A stretch of DNA of 64,000 nt from positions 15,562,001-15,626,000 of the forward strand of contig CM114274.1 of the NCBI GenBank assembly GCA_050084515.1, read 5' to 3'. Below, piece after piece: positions 10,861-21,321 of the stretch. Every line of letters starts with the position of its first letter. Within the stretch, counting starts at the first letter, position 1. This stretch comes from Blasia pusilla (Eukaryota; Marchantiophyta; Marchantiopsida; Blasiales). The notes beneath the pieces were generated by a model that was not told where the DNA came from, did not search any database, and saw nothing but the letters and a program-made list of their open reading frames with translations. The translations under genes were made by a program, and so were the position numbers.

Positions 10861-10889
10861 ACGAAAACAAATAGTTTGTCTATGGGATG

Positions 10890-11270
10890 GATATGCCTAA
10901 CGGGTCCTGGTTCCGGGTTTTTTGGTACCAAGGTGACCCGTGCGGGCTCAAGACGTGAGAACGGGTGTGCAGGCTATGAGCCCTTTCCTAGCCTGTGCGG
11001 GTTTAGGGTCAGCCAACGGCTAGGCCCACAATGGGCCCGCAGGGTGGGCTAGCTTAGGCCTACACAAGGAGAGATCAAGGCCCACGCAAGGTATGGGGCT
11101 TGGCCTACATAGAGCCATATCACGTGGGCTTAGTGCCTTGTAGACCTAGGCGGGCCGGTGTGGGTTGCCAAACTCAGGTTTACGTTAAAAGCGTTAAAAG
11201 TTAAACGTTCGAGGCGGGCTCAAGGGCGCACTCGGGCAACTAGTACTCGGGCCCACACGGACACATCCAT
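10890..11270. repeat. GC-rich block with repeated GGGC/GCCC motifs
   Basis: In otherwise AT-rich DNA this block is dense in GGGCT, GCGGG, CGGGTC and GGCCTA motifs in both orientations. Similar blocks occur at 50440-50930 and 58600-59060. In many plants, such clusters form the subterminal regions of hAT-type DNA transposons. That identity is an inference here; no terminal repeats were found. Confidence 0.5.
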
Positions 11271-11279
11271 CCTAGGGAT

Positions 11280-12540
11280 GAACATAAGTTTGCAAACACG
11301 GAATTTGTATGTTTGTAACTTTGAATATTATTATTCGGGACCACATTCTTTGTACATTATTATTGAAGAGAGTCCCTTCATTTTGGAAACTCCTCTTCTC
11401 TTGACATTTAGCACTTTTAACTTACAAGATTGCTACCCTTATGAACCAATAGGATAGTTAGAAATTGATTTAAAATAGTATTTGAAAACTAGTTTTGGAA
11501 AATAATTTACACCCATGGGCTAGTGTTTCATAAGAGAAGATTTTCTTACATGCAAAAATCCATCAACAAGGAAATATTTTACTACAATAAAAAGAAAACT
11601 CTTAAAGAAATGTCACACAAATCATGCCCTAATTTTGCCTATTTTATCTTCCATGATCAACTGATCAACTTAAACGTAATGGCGCAATCACTATATTGAT
11701 AAAACAAGTATCCACGATAGTTGCAGGCCCTCATAGGAGAGTACCAAGGGTACGTCAAGTCATAGTCCTTAAGGGACTACTAGCGTAAAGTTAAGTACGA
11801 TTTCGTAAGTACCCTTTTAATGAAGTGTTGATCCTCTGGCCTTTCATAATGTTGAGTATATCAGACGAGAAAAAGTAGAGGCGAGGGGAATATCGTGGAC
11901 ATCATGAAGAGTATATGCGTTTTCCCCACATATTCCCACACAGATTCGTAATATTTTTAATAGCTTTCTTCACAAGAGTTAGTTTTGAAAGATATGGTAT
12001 TTTCCTGGGAGTCCTTTTGATGGCCGGAGTTTTGTGACTCCATTCTATCCAAACCTGTGCATGAGATGATCTTTTAAAAATAAAAAATACACCGCATATT
12101 CTTTATTTCTTTATTTTAAAACATGACTCACAAATTAGAATTAGAATTTCTGATACACGGTTGAATTCCAGCTCAATAACAGCATAAATGAAATATGATA
12201 TCCAAATTTGCAAAAAAAGAGTTCATAAGAATATTGAATTTCTAATTTGAATAGCATAATTTCTACGAGTCATCTCGAAAAGATTTTAATCCCATTTTTC
12301 AACCGGAAAATATTTCCTACATTCAATAAATTTATTTGTACGTTCTCCATGAACCCATTATATTTCAGAAGTAATTTAGATCAAAATAAATAAGCGAGCG
12401 CCAATCTCCTCAATCCAAAGAGCTTATTTCTAACACGTTTTTGAAGCACCAGCGCTATGCACCGATTCGTGCAAATGGCTGAAACCGGTTAGATCTTCCC
12501 TCGGTCATTGATCACCCAGCAATCTTTACGTTATTAGTTT
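11280..12540. other. AT-rich DNA without recognised genes
   Basis: No supported coding frame, RNA gene or repeat was seen. Base composition begins to rise towards the gene island near 12500. Confidence 0.4.
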
Positions 12541-13600
12541 ATTTGAACTTAAGCGGTTGAATGATAAAAAGTAGTTCTAGAGGACAGCAAAGCGCTACCC
12601 TGTATGGCATAAACTGTAATTGTATGGGTGGAATGGGATTTCCAGAACCCAAACTGCGCATAAGAAAAAACTCAATTCTGATCCATTTTGACTTCGGAGG
12701 AGATTTTCTGACTCTCAAAGATCTATCTACAGGCGATTTTGCTGGGTCAACCTCCATGTGATAGCTTTGATTGATCCGTTACGGTGGTACATTTCACTGC
12801 ATTCAGACAATGATCATGGTCGCAGTCTGAGGTCTCCGCTACGTGCTGGAGTAAAGGTGCAATTCGACTTTCTCAGTTCCGAGTGCCAGGTATACAGAGT
12901 AGACTGAATTCCGACAAGAGCTTCAGGAACCGATAAGAAGTCCGCGTCGATGGGGGCGGGTGTGGATTTTTTGAAAGTCGGTGGTGGCTGCATCGATATC
13001 CTCAGACTGGACAGGAAGAATGCATCTGGAGAGTTCTCTCTAATATGTCTGCCCCAATTGCCGCCAACTAGTTCGCAGTACATCCACCTGTAAAGGTGGC
13101 AGTTTCGACTTTGTCCGTCGAGCGCATGAGTAATTTGAAAAAAGATGTCGAACTTTTCTGTCCTGCAGCGTTCGCATCAGGAGTCTACGTGATACAATAT
13201 TTGACTCCCGAGCAGGAAATCTTCTTGTCTTCCCCCAGTCCTATCACACAATTTTACCGATTCCACAACGTCCATGGTTGCGCTACGTGTTTAAATTTGA
13301 GAAAATACGTTGTGCCTACTCCTATCGATCTCCAACAGCGTCCTTGCGCCGTTTAGAGGGCGGGTTGATTGGATCATGACATGATCAGGCCTCCTTTCCC
13401 CATATTCCTTTATATGCAGATATAATATTTCGGTCGAGGAGGGATTCGAAGTCCGTATAAATTACTGGGTGTCCGGTGAATCCTACATTCAGATTCCTGA
13501 AGCAGCTGTCTAGACTTGCTAGATATCCACACTGCAGACGCGTTTTCGTAATCGAGCTCCACCTCTAGCGCTCTTGGATTAGTGTAAACGTTCTCGTCGT
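12540..13600. other. gene-like island upstream of the germin gene; putative promoter region
   Basis: Composition is more balanced than in the flanks and there is no similarity to the transposons in the window. Short open frames exist on both strands (for example 12814-13083 minus and 13096-13356 plus), but none has a recognisable domain. A TATA-like stretch, TTTATATGCAGATATAATAT, lies at about 13410-13430, roughly 190 bp before the germin start codon, and is a reasonable candidate promoter element. Confidence 0.35.
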
Positions 13601-13616
13601 TCCTAAGGCGACAATC

Positions 13617-15580
13617 ATGGGAGTCCGGAAACCCACTATGGTGACAATGGCATTGTTCCAAGTCCTGATCACTCTCAGCATTTGGGGTCTCCTAGTGAAG
13701 GCTTCTGACCCAGATCCCTTGAGCGACTACGCGTCCGGTGTTGTCGACTTTGTGTTTAGGGATGTCTTTAAAAATGGTGACATCACCACTGGTCCAGGTG
13801 GAGTCCGTGCAGCGCTGAACACCAGCATATTTCCCGCGCTGATGTAAGCGCGTAGACCGCGAATTTCCCCGCTGACATTGACGCAAAGGGTCTAGAATTG
13901 GCACTAGTCTGCAGGCCTTGATTTTTGTTTTGCCCTCTTTTTCTCCGTGAGAAAAGCTGATGATGTATAAACTGTAAGACAGATATGTCTAGAAAGCTCA
14001 ACATGAACTTGCCCCGTCTTCATGAACACGTCTGTAGATGTTATCACAGCGTAAGTCCGTTGGCATTATAAAGCTACGTATGATGAATTTACATATAGCC
14101 ATACATGTACGCACAGCTATGTAGCTATATTCTCGAGATGACGCGTCTTCTCTCTCTATGAGCATTCGCAAAGCTGTACTCCGCTACACTCTACGAATAC
14201 ACCGAAAGTTTGCTCGCATTAGTATATATATCGAATGCAGGCCGATTTTGACCGCGTACCGATTGATTCTCCAGTGCTTAGATCTCTCCGCAGGGACTCT
14301 AGATAAATTGGATCAGAGTTAGTGCGCCATCGATCCGGGTACTCAATCCATGTGGACGTGTGGACGTGACATGTTGTTGCAGAGCGCAGGGCATTACATA
14401 CGTGCACTTCATGTTGGAGCCATGCGGAGTAAATCGCCCTCACACTCATCCTCACGCGACGGAGCTTCTCACATTGATCGGAGGAGGCCCGATTCAAGCT
14501 GGGTTCGTCGACACTTCGGGTAGGCAATGCCCTTGAAGCTCAACAGTCCGTCACTATGTGAAATAGAACTCAGCGTTTGCCATGATTCGGGTGACATGCA
14601 AGCGAGGGAAACGCCTTCACGGCAGCTGCAACCCTTTCAAATCGTCAGCGGAAATCATATTTCGGTTTCGATTGTCGTACTCTTGTACATGGCCAATTTG
14701 TGAGGTTGGGAAACGGCGAAGCCGTACCGACTGTAGATCGATTTGGAAAGTGGACAGTTACTCTAAGAGCTCGCGAGTGAGAGAGAGAGATCTCATCCAT
14801 AGCGCGATTCCGAACTGACTTCGTGCGAGCTCAAGCGTAGGGAGTTGATAAATCGTGACGTGAATCGCAGGGACGCCCCATATCTACATCCTCAAACCGG
14901 GAGATATCATTATCTTTCCGAGAGCGATGATGCACTACGAGCTGAACGTAGGGAACGAGACAGCATTTTTCGTATCCGCTCTCAACAGCCAGAGACCGGG
15001 AGTTCTGGTAAGCACGGCAGTAATTCCAGCTATTCAACTGCATTTTGGTGTATTCATTTAAAGCTCCTCTACATTTCTTCAGCGCATTTGTGATTCCGAA
15101 AATCTGTGAGATGGTGCGAGAATCGACAATCGCGTCAAATTGTTTTCATTCAGAATAAATTCCCGTCTGCATGTGGAACACCTCAGGCCGTAGGACAAGA
15201 TACGAAACGAAAGATAGTTTTGTACTCTGAAGCGGACCCTCGTGATCCTAAATGCGAATTCCCCACACATACATAACGTCTGATCGACAATTCGAAAGGG
15301 AAGCTGATTTAAATTCTCCGGAATCGTATGAATGGAAGTGATATACACCAGTCATGCAGCCAATTCTAACGTCCTTCATTCGTTTCTGGTGGCACTACAT
15401 GGGCAGACGAGTGCAGGAGCGACTCTCATGATTCCTGATCGAGCAGCTGCCTCAGCATTCAACATCGACCTCTACTCCATCCGGAAGCTGAAGAAAAAAA
15501 TCTACCACTACGATGACTCCCTTGTGCTTGACAAGTACGCAGGCTGCGTCCCTGGTAGGGACATCACGACCGATATCTAA
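13617..15580 (+). CDS. germin-like protein (cupin), four exons, apparently intact
   Basis: Exons at 13617-13843, 14383-14519, 14871-15007 and 15407-15580 join in frame (675 nt, 224 residues). All three introns start GT and end AG. Residues 1-29 form a hydrophobic signal peptide ending before SDPDPL, so the protein should be secreted to the cell wall. Germin box 1 has His96, His98 and Glu103 (PHTHPHATE). Box 2 has FPRAMMH with His143. Together these are the manganese ligands of the cupin barrel. N-glycosylation sites are at N68 and N150. Length is normal for the family, whose members may act as superoxide dismutase or oxalate oxidase; the activity cannot be predicted. The conserved N-terminal Cys pair of most germins is absent (DYASGV instead of DFCVAD). 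ATGs at codons 8 and 11 are alternative starts. Confidence 0.92.
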
Positions 15581-17122
15581 GTCGAAGTCGATTGGCCTCA
15601 CGGAGGAATGACTTAGAAAAGGCACCCATCAATGAGTAAAAAAAAAATAACGATGCGGAGAATCCAAGAAAGAAGCGAAAGGAGAGCAAACTTCCGGATT
15701 CCGAAGGACAAAGCACTCTCATCGATCCGGCACGTACTTTGGACTACGGCCACGCGGTTAACTTGGAACGCGAGCGCAAACGTTTCGCGGAGTGCGGTCT
15801 TCATTTTAAGGCGCGTCCATATAATTCGGATGTGGCGTGAATGGAACGTGGGATTCTGTTCATTTTGGACGAGCATATCGTAAGAATGGGATGTATTCAT
15901 CTGTTTTGGTTCCGGGTTGACATCCTAGCGCCTTAGGGATGGAGCTATGGTGTTTCGAGCCCATTGATCTATTAATTTCGTAATATTTTTCGGGATTAAG
16001 TTTCTTGTAGGAAGAGGAAATGATCGTACAGTTTGGGAATTTCACTTTGACTAAGTTCCCTTCAAAATAATGGGGAAATAAAGTGAGATTATCAAACGTC
16101 TAAACAATGAATGATCAACCTTTCAACCAACCTTTCGAAACGGACATGATCTAGGATATGATTTGTGTTGTAATTATGTTGAAAAACCTCTTCACTCGTT
16201 TAGATGTTATGTATCTTAGAAAGATTTCTTGAAAGAATATTAAGGTTTGGTGTGAATTTTTTTTACATTGGAGATATAAAGAACAAATTAAAAAAGTGTT
16301 TCGTAATGATGGTTTGTTTATAATTTGATTTAGGAGAGGGAAGAGTAGAGTTTGGTAGAGTTTATGACTATAAGGACTTAGGCTATACTATATCTAAGTC
16401 TCTGGAAAAATTATGTAAGAAAAGCATAGTTTCTAATGATTTGAGAATGAATGATTTATGTGTAAAATAATTTAAATCAGATTTGATTGGTTGAGTTTCA
16501 TTCATGTGACTTACCAAAACAATTTAATCACATCTTCATCCCCTGTAGACTAATTGTAATCATATATATTGAGTTCTAAATTAGTATAAATGTCATTAAA
16601 GACTATATAGGAAATATAATTCAAAGAAAATAGGTTCATAATCATTAGAAGGAATACGCATTTTGATGACCTTATGACTATGGAACTTTTTTGACCCTTT
16701 TGAGTATGCAAGAAAATCTGATGACTCAACAAGTTCCAACTCCTCATAGAGTCATATATATTTGCCTTGAGTCTTTTTTCTATTGCAATTATCTTATGAA
16801 ATAACACTAAAAATGAGAGAACAATGAATTCTATTCTTGTATTAAAATTGGAAATCAAGGTCAAGCAGAAAATTTAGTTTTGAGTATTTGGTATGGAATT
16901 CTTGAAAATTTATGGAATATTTGGGTTTTTGGTTTCTGAGCAAAAAAAAAAGCCATAGGTGTCATGCCAATGATGGGATGACCAATAGAAATCTTGGTAT
17001 TGAATTTTTGGGAAATTTTTTTAAAAATTAACAAAGATTTGGTGTATGCAAAATCTGGTTATAAATAGTCACAAGTCATAGAGTTGCATCCAAATTTCCA
17101 AAATTTAGTTAAAATTCAAACA
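15581..17122. other. germin 3' flank and AT-rich DNA
   Basis: An A-run (about 15636-15646) lies soon after the germin stop codon and could mark the 3' end region. From 15950 on the DNA is AT-rich with no supported gene. Confidence 0.35.
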
Positions 17123-17162
17123 TTCAACTTCATGTGTTTAGTAAATAACACATGAAGTTGAA
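17123..17162. repeat. perfect 16-bp inverted repeat, 8-nt loop
   Basis: The arms are 17123-17138 and 17147-17162. A TGTAGTG motif follows at once (17163-17169), which is reminiscent of the end of a CACTA transposon, but no partner end was found. Confidence 0.8.
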
Positions 17163-17194
17163 ATGTAGTGAGGATGTTACATCACGCTTGGATC

Positions 17195-17280
17195 TATGGC
17201 CTCCATCGGTAGGACTTGGAGTCATGCTAGGTGAGGGACATGATTGACTCGCACTAGGAGGTAGCTCACAAAATACAATT

Positions 17281-17329
<49 letters not shown>

Positions 17330-17420
17330 TTTACCAATAATCTGGCCTCCGTCAGTAGGACTTGGAGTCATGCTAGGCGAGGGACATGATTGATTCGCAC
17401 TATGAGGTAGCTCAGATCCT
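17195..17420 (-). repeat. (GA)n microsatellite flanked by duplicated 75-bp segments
   Basis: A pure GA tract fills about 17284-17327. On each side is a copy of the same segment (about 17200-17274 and 17343-17415), both containing GTAGGACTTGGAGTCATGCTAGG. On the minus strand the segment reads a Ser/Pro-rich stretch, SCPSPSMTPSPTDGG, followed by GTAAAG next to the GA tract. This looks like an exon end and donor site that was duplicated together with the tract. Confidence 0.7.
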
Positions 17421-19092
17421 CCTCTATACATAATTGGGGGTGGACCTCTTTGGTAGGGATTTGGAGGATCTAATCCCCCACCCTAAGTTCATTGCCACCA
17501 GTCAATTAAACACAATTTATAAGTGAATATTGATACAAAAAAAGAAAATAAACCAAATATATGAAATCTGCAAACATATACTTACAAATAAAACCCATGG
17601 TTGTTGTAGAACACACTACCACCAGCCCACTTTTGTTGTGCTCCATAAGGCCATGAACCATATCCTGGCGGCGGGGGTGCCGGGGAAAACCACCCACCTA
17701 ATGTGGGATTCCATTGTATCCCACTTGATGTCCTTGCCTTACTAGGATATGGTGGTGGAGGACCACCTCGTCTAGATCTTCCCAAAGAATTGTCTTTGTT
17801 TGATTCCCTTTGTGCATTCCAACATCGAGATTGAAAAGGAGGCCTTTCTCTACCATGGCCTCCCTTTGTGTGTTTGGGGGGGTCCTGCAAGAGACACAAG
17901 ACAATGAAGTCATCAAGGAAATGACACGTATTAAATTATCGCCCAACCTTAACTCTTGGTTATTTCCATTGGAGAAAATAAAAAGTGCAAAACCTACCCA
18001 TGACTCTTGTAAGTGATCGTGATGAGGCGAATCTTCCTCTTGCCTATCATAATCATCCTCCTTGTCAGAAGACATCACGACAATCTGATTTTGTTGTTAC
18101 AACCCTCTTGGAATCTCCCAATTCGCTTATCTCCTTTAAGCAAAGACTTCGCCTTGATGGTTGTTCTTTTCCCTCTACAAATACAGAATGATGTCTCTTT
18201 CTCCTACTAGATCCTATTACATTTGATAAACTTCAAAAAAAACCAACAATGTCAATTTTGAGATTTCACATAATAAGAAAATGACACTACTATTCATCAA
18301 CTCTTGTACTAATAAACACTCTTATTCACACTTACTGTAGCAAACGATCAATACAACCGAAGATGGCAACTTCGTGAGCCTTGATCGCCAAAATTTGTTG
18401 CTTTCGCATCTCTTCATAAGGATTCGGTTACACTTTCTCCTCCTGGTCTTGTTCAGATTCACTCATAGAATCTGAGTTACTTGGGACATCTAAGTCTGTC
18501 CCACCCATCACACAAAGCTCCACCTCTCTATGTAGGCTTAATGGCTTCTCTTGAGAACCTTGCTCAAGTAAAGTTTGGGAAGATGGGCTGAAACCTTGAA
18601 GCACACAATCACTTGGATTCACCCTCTTAAGATCACCCTCATTTTTCTGCCCCGGTACATCTTGGCAGCAAGTTTCCCCTGCAACCACTACCCTATCTAT
18701 GTCCAATGGACAACATGGAAGAATGTCATTATGTCCCACTTTCCTCCTTGCTATATCTACATTGACATTATCTAAGCTAGAATCTGGAAGTTTCTCTTCA
18801 AATGGTTGCTTTGGCTCTTCTTCCACATGTGCACTCGTAGGAAACATACTCCAATCATCATCAACCACATCATCATATATACCATCATATCCTATCCACC
18901 TGTATCTCCCTAAAAGTGGATCTTTTTCTTCTCTTTAAGGACCACAATTGCCACTCTACACCATCTAATAACTCACCACTCGTCTCACATCTGCCTTCAC
19001 AAGAGAGAAGTGCTTCTATATCAACTCGGCTCCCTTTTGGATTCCGTGAGCACATGTCCACAATCTGCTCTGGAAAAAAATAGAGCACTCTA
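17420..19092 (-). pseudogene. remnant of an unknown acidic and proline-rich protein gene
   Basis: I do not recognise the family. On the minus strand pieces of frame suggest a spliced or frameshifted gene. Near 19070-18900 it reads VDMCSRNPKGSRVDIEALL and GVEWQLWSLKRRK. A shifted frame continues with LLGRYRWIGYDGIYDD and an acidic Asp/Glu-rich part (18868-18428). A proline-rich, Gly-rich part (17899-17582) has PPPPYP and PAPPPPGYG. The N-terminal side is cut at 19093 by copia copy B. It lies on the same strand as the CACTA transposase at 21320-24790 and could be an accessory or captured gene of that element. This is inference only. Confidence 0.35.
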
Positions 19093-19104
19093 CCTTTCTG
19101 AACG

Positions 19105-20571
19105 GGAGTCTCAAGGAGGAGGTGTATGTATCTCAACCACTAGGTTTTGAGACACCCGGATCAGAAGAGAAAGTGTGTTTACTTCATCGAGCATTGTACG
19201 TATTGAAGCAAGCCCCAAGGGTATGGTATCAACGAATAGATACATTCTTCCGAAAGAAGGATCTCATCAAGGGTCAGTCAGAAGAAAATTTGTATGTATT
19301 TTGCGAAGATGAGATGTATATGTTGATGGTCCTCTATGTGGATGATCTTATCATCACAGGAGACTATAGTAAGAAAAGAGAGGAAATGAAGAGAGTGTTG
19401 AAATCTGAGTTTGAAATGTCAGATTTAGGTCTTTTGCACTACTTTATAGGGCTAGAGATTTGGCAACAGTCAGATTCTAGTTTTCTCTCTTAGCAAAAGT
19501 AGGCTAGAGAAATCTTGAAGGCAATCGGGATGACCGAGTGTAAGGCAGTGGTCTCGCCAATGGAGGTAGAGTTGAAACTCTTGATGGAGGATGTTTCACC
19601 ATTGGTAGATGAAAAGCTGTATAGAAAGCTTGTAGGCAGTTTGATATTTTTGTGTTACACTAGACCAGACATTAGCTTTGTTGTGGGAGTGTTGAGTAGG
19701 TTCTCAACTAAGCCTCGTGAGAACCATTGGAAGGCAGGGATGCGTGTGTTGAAGTACATCAAAGGCACTATCGAGTACGACATCTCCTATGGAGCAGGGA
19801 CGGAAATGGCAGCTTTTTGTGACTCGGATTGGGCAAGAGATTCAGATTCTTGAAGATCACTTTTGGGTTATTTCTTCTTGGTAGGATCAGGTGTGGTGTC
19901 ATGGGTCAGCAAAAAGCAAGCTATAGTGGCTCTTTCTTTTATCGAGGTAGAGTACAAGGCGGCTTGTTATGCTTCTTGTGAAGTAGTATGGTTGAGATGG
20001 ATATTGGAAGACATAGGAGAAGCACCAGAAAGTGCTACTGCAATATGGTGTGACAATCAGAGTTGCATTGCCATAGCACATAATCTTGTGTTTCATGCTC
20101 GTATGAAGCACATAGAGATCCACTATCATTTTGTTTGTGAATTGATCAAGAGAGAGGTTTTGAAGTTAGTGTATTGTCCAACAGAGGATAATTGTGCAGA
20201 CATCTTCACGAAATCTTTGAGCGGAGATCAGCTTCACCGAGGCATAATTCAAGGCGGCTTGTTATGCTTCTTGTGAAGTAGTATGGTTGAAATGGATATT
20301 GGAGGACATAGGAGAAGCACCAGAAAGTGCTACTGCAATATGGTGTGACAATCAGAGTTGCATTGCCATAGCACATAATCTTGTGTTTCATGCTCGTATG
20401 AAGCACATAGAGATCCACTATCATTTTGTTTGTGAATTGATCGAGAGAGAGGTTTTGAAGTTAGTGTATTGTCCAACAGAGGATAATTGTGCAGACATCT
20501 TCACGAAAGCTTTGAGTGGAGATCAGCTTCACCGACATCTGAAGGGTCTTGGCATAGGTCCAAGACAGTAG
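19105..20571 (+). pseudogene. copia RT and RNase H, copy B
   Basis: RT continues through LHRALYVLKQAPRVWYQ and the YVDD active site (about 19338-19349). RNase H holds the AFCDSDWARDSDS block, a stop at about 19851, and CDNQSCIAIAHN (about 20049-20090). Stops at 19491 and 19851 and a duplicated RNase H tail make it non-functional. This is the best-preserved version of the RT/RNase H region of the family in the window and is the reference used for spotting CAG-to-TAG changes in copy A. Confidence 0.88.
19956..20540 (+). repeat. tandem duplication (about 285 bp) within RNase H of copy B
   Basis: Bases 19956-20240 are repeated at 20251-20535 with only a few differences, for example GGAAGACATAGG against GGAGGACATAGG. 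The joint carries a 10-bp filler, GGCATAATTC. The offset of 295 bp is not a multiple of three, so the second copy is in another frame. Confidence 0.9.
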
Positions 20572-20599
20572 TCCACATGAGAGTGGATATTGAGGGGGG

Positions 20600-20989
20600 T
20601 GTTGGATTGTCAACATCCACTTCTCTGAGCACCATTAATCTGATCGGCCCCCTTTGTATGAGGAGAAGCCTAGATTGATGGTTTCGACTTAGACGTCGAA
20701 GGAGTCATAGTAATAGGACGTAGGTGGTTTACTGAGTAGCGTTACTAGGATTATCTAACCCTATATTGCATCAGGGTGCGGGGCATCCTGATGCGTCGCG
20801 GGGGTCCGGGGGCGCAGCTCCTGGTATGCCAAGACGACGCCACAACGGTAGCGCATTCTCGTATGTCGAGTTATCTCCACGTTAGGTTCCATCGAAGCTC
20901 TTCTATGAGTGCACGGACGGACTAGGCCACTTTATATCTCTAAGTTTTGTAAAGATTTCAATGATTTCGTCACTTTCTGTTTTCTCACA
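20600..20989 (+). repeat. 3' LTR of copia copy B (390 bp)
   Basis: It follows the polypurine tract TGAGGGGGG, starts TGTTGGATTGTC and ends TTTTCTCACA. Compared with copy A it lacks part of the GC-rich internal block. Confidence 0.9.
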
Positions 20990-21321
20990 CCACGATCGTC
21001 AAGGTTGTCAATAAAGAAACAACCTAATATCAACCTTCAGAACTATGTACTCTTCAATCCAAGCTTTCATGTTCAGATTCATCACTTCATGAGGTATCTT
21101 CTAAACAAACCTACACTAGAATTAATTTGCAAAATACCTACGTGCTACTTCTACTTCTTCGTTTGTAAATTCTAGAGCTCTAGTGTTTTTACTATAGGAA
21201 TCCTCTTTGGTAAGCTGATCGGAGCACGCAAGCCAATATAATCTCCATTATTCCTGTGATCGAGTTCACTGTCCTTTGCAAACACCCAACGTGCGTGAGC
21301 TTCCTTGCGCAATACAACTTT

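Larger units (their letters stand above)
19093..20989 (+). mobile_element. Ty1/copia element, copy B (5'-truncated)
   Basis: It starts abruptly inside RT at CCTTTCTGAACGGG, so the 5' LTR, gag, protease and integrase are missing. RT, RNase H, polypurine tract and 3' LTR remain. It keeps the RT segment that copy A lost. The start of homology coincides with the end of the minus-strand gene remnant. With no 5' end, the target-site duplication cannot be checked. Confidence 0.9.

Noticed and set aside
12814-13083. Minus-strand 89-codon open frame upstream of the germin gene as a gene
   Set aside because: No recognisable domain, splice context or codon signal; could be chance in balanced-composition DNA.
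15613-15900. Overlapping frames on both strands after the germin stop codon
   Set aside because: They mirror each other and show no domain; probably chance frames in the 3' flank.
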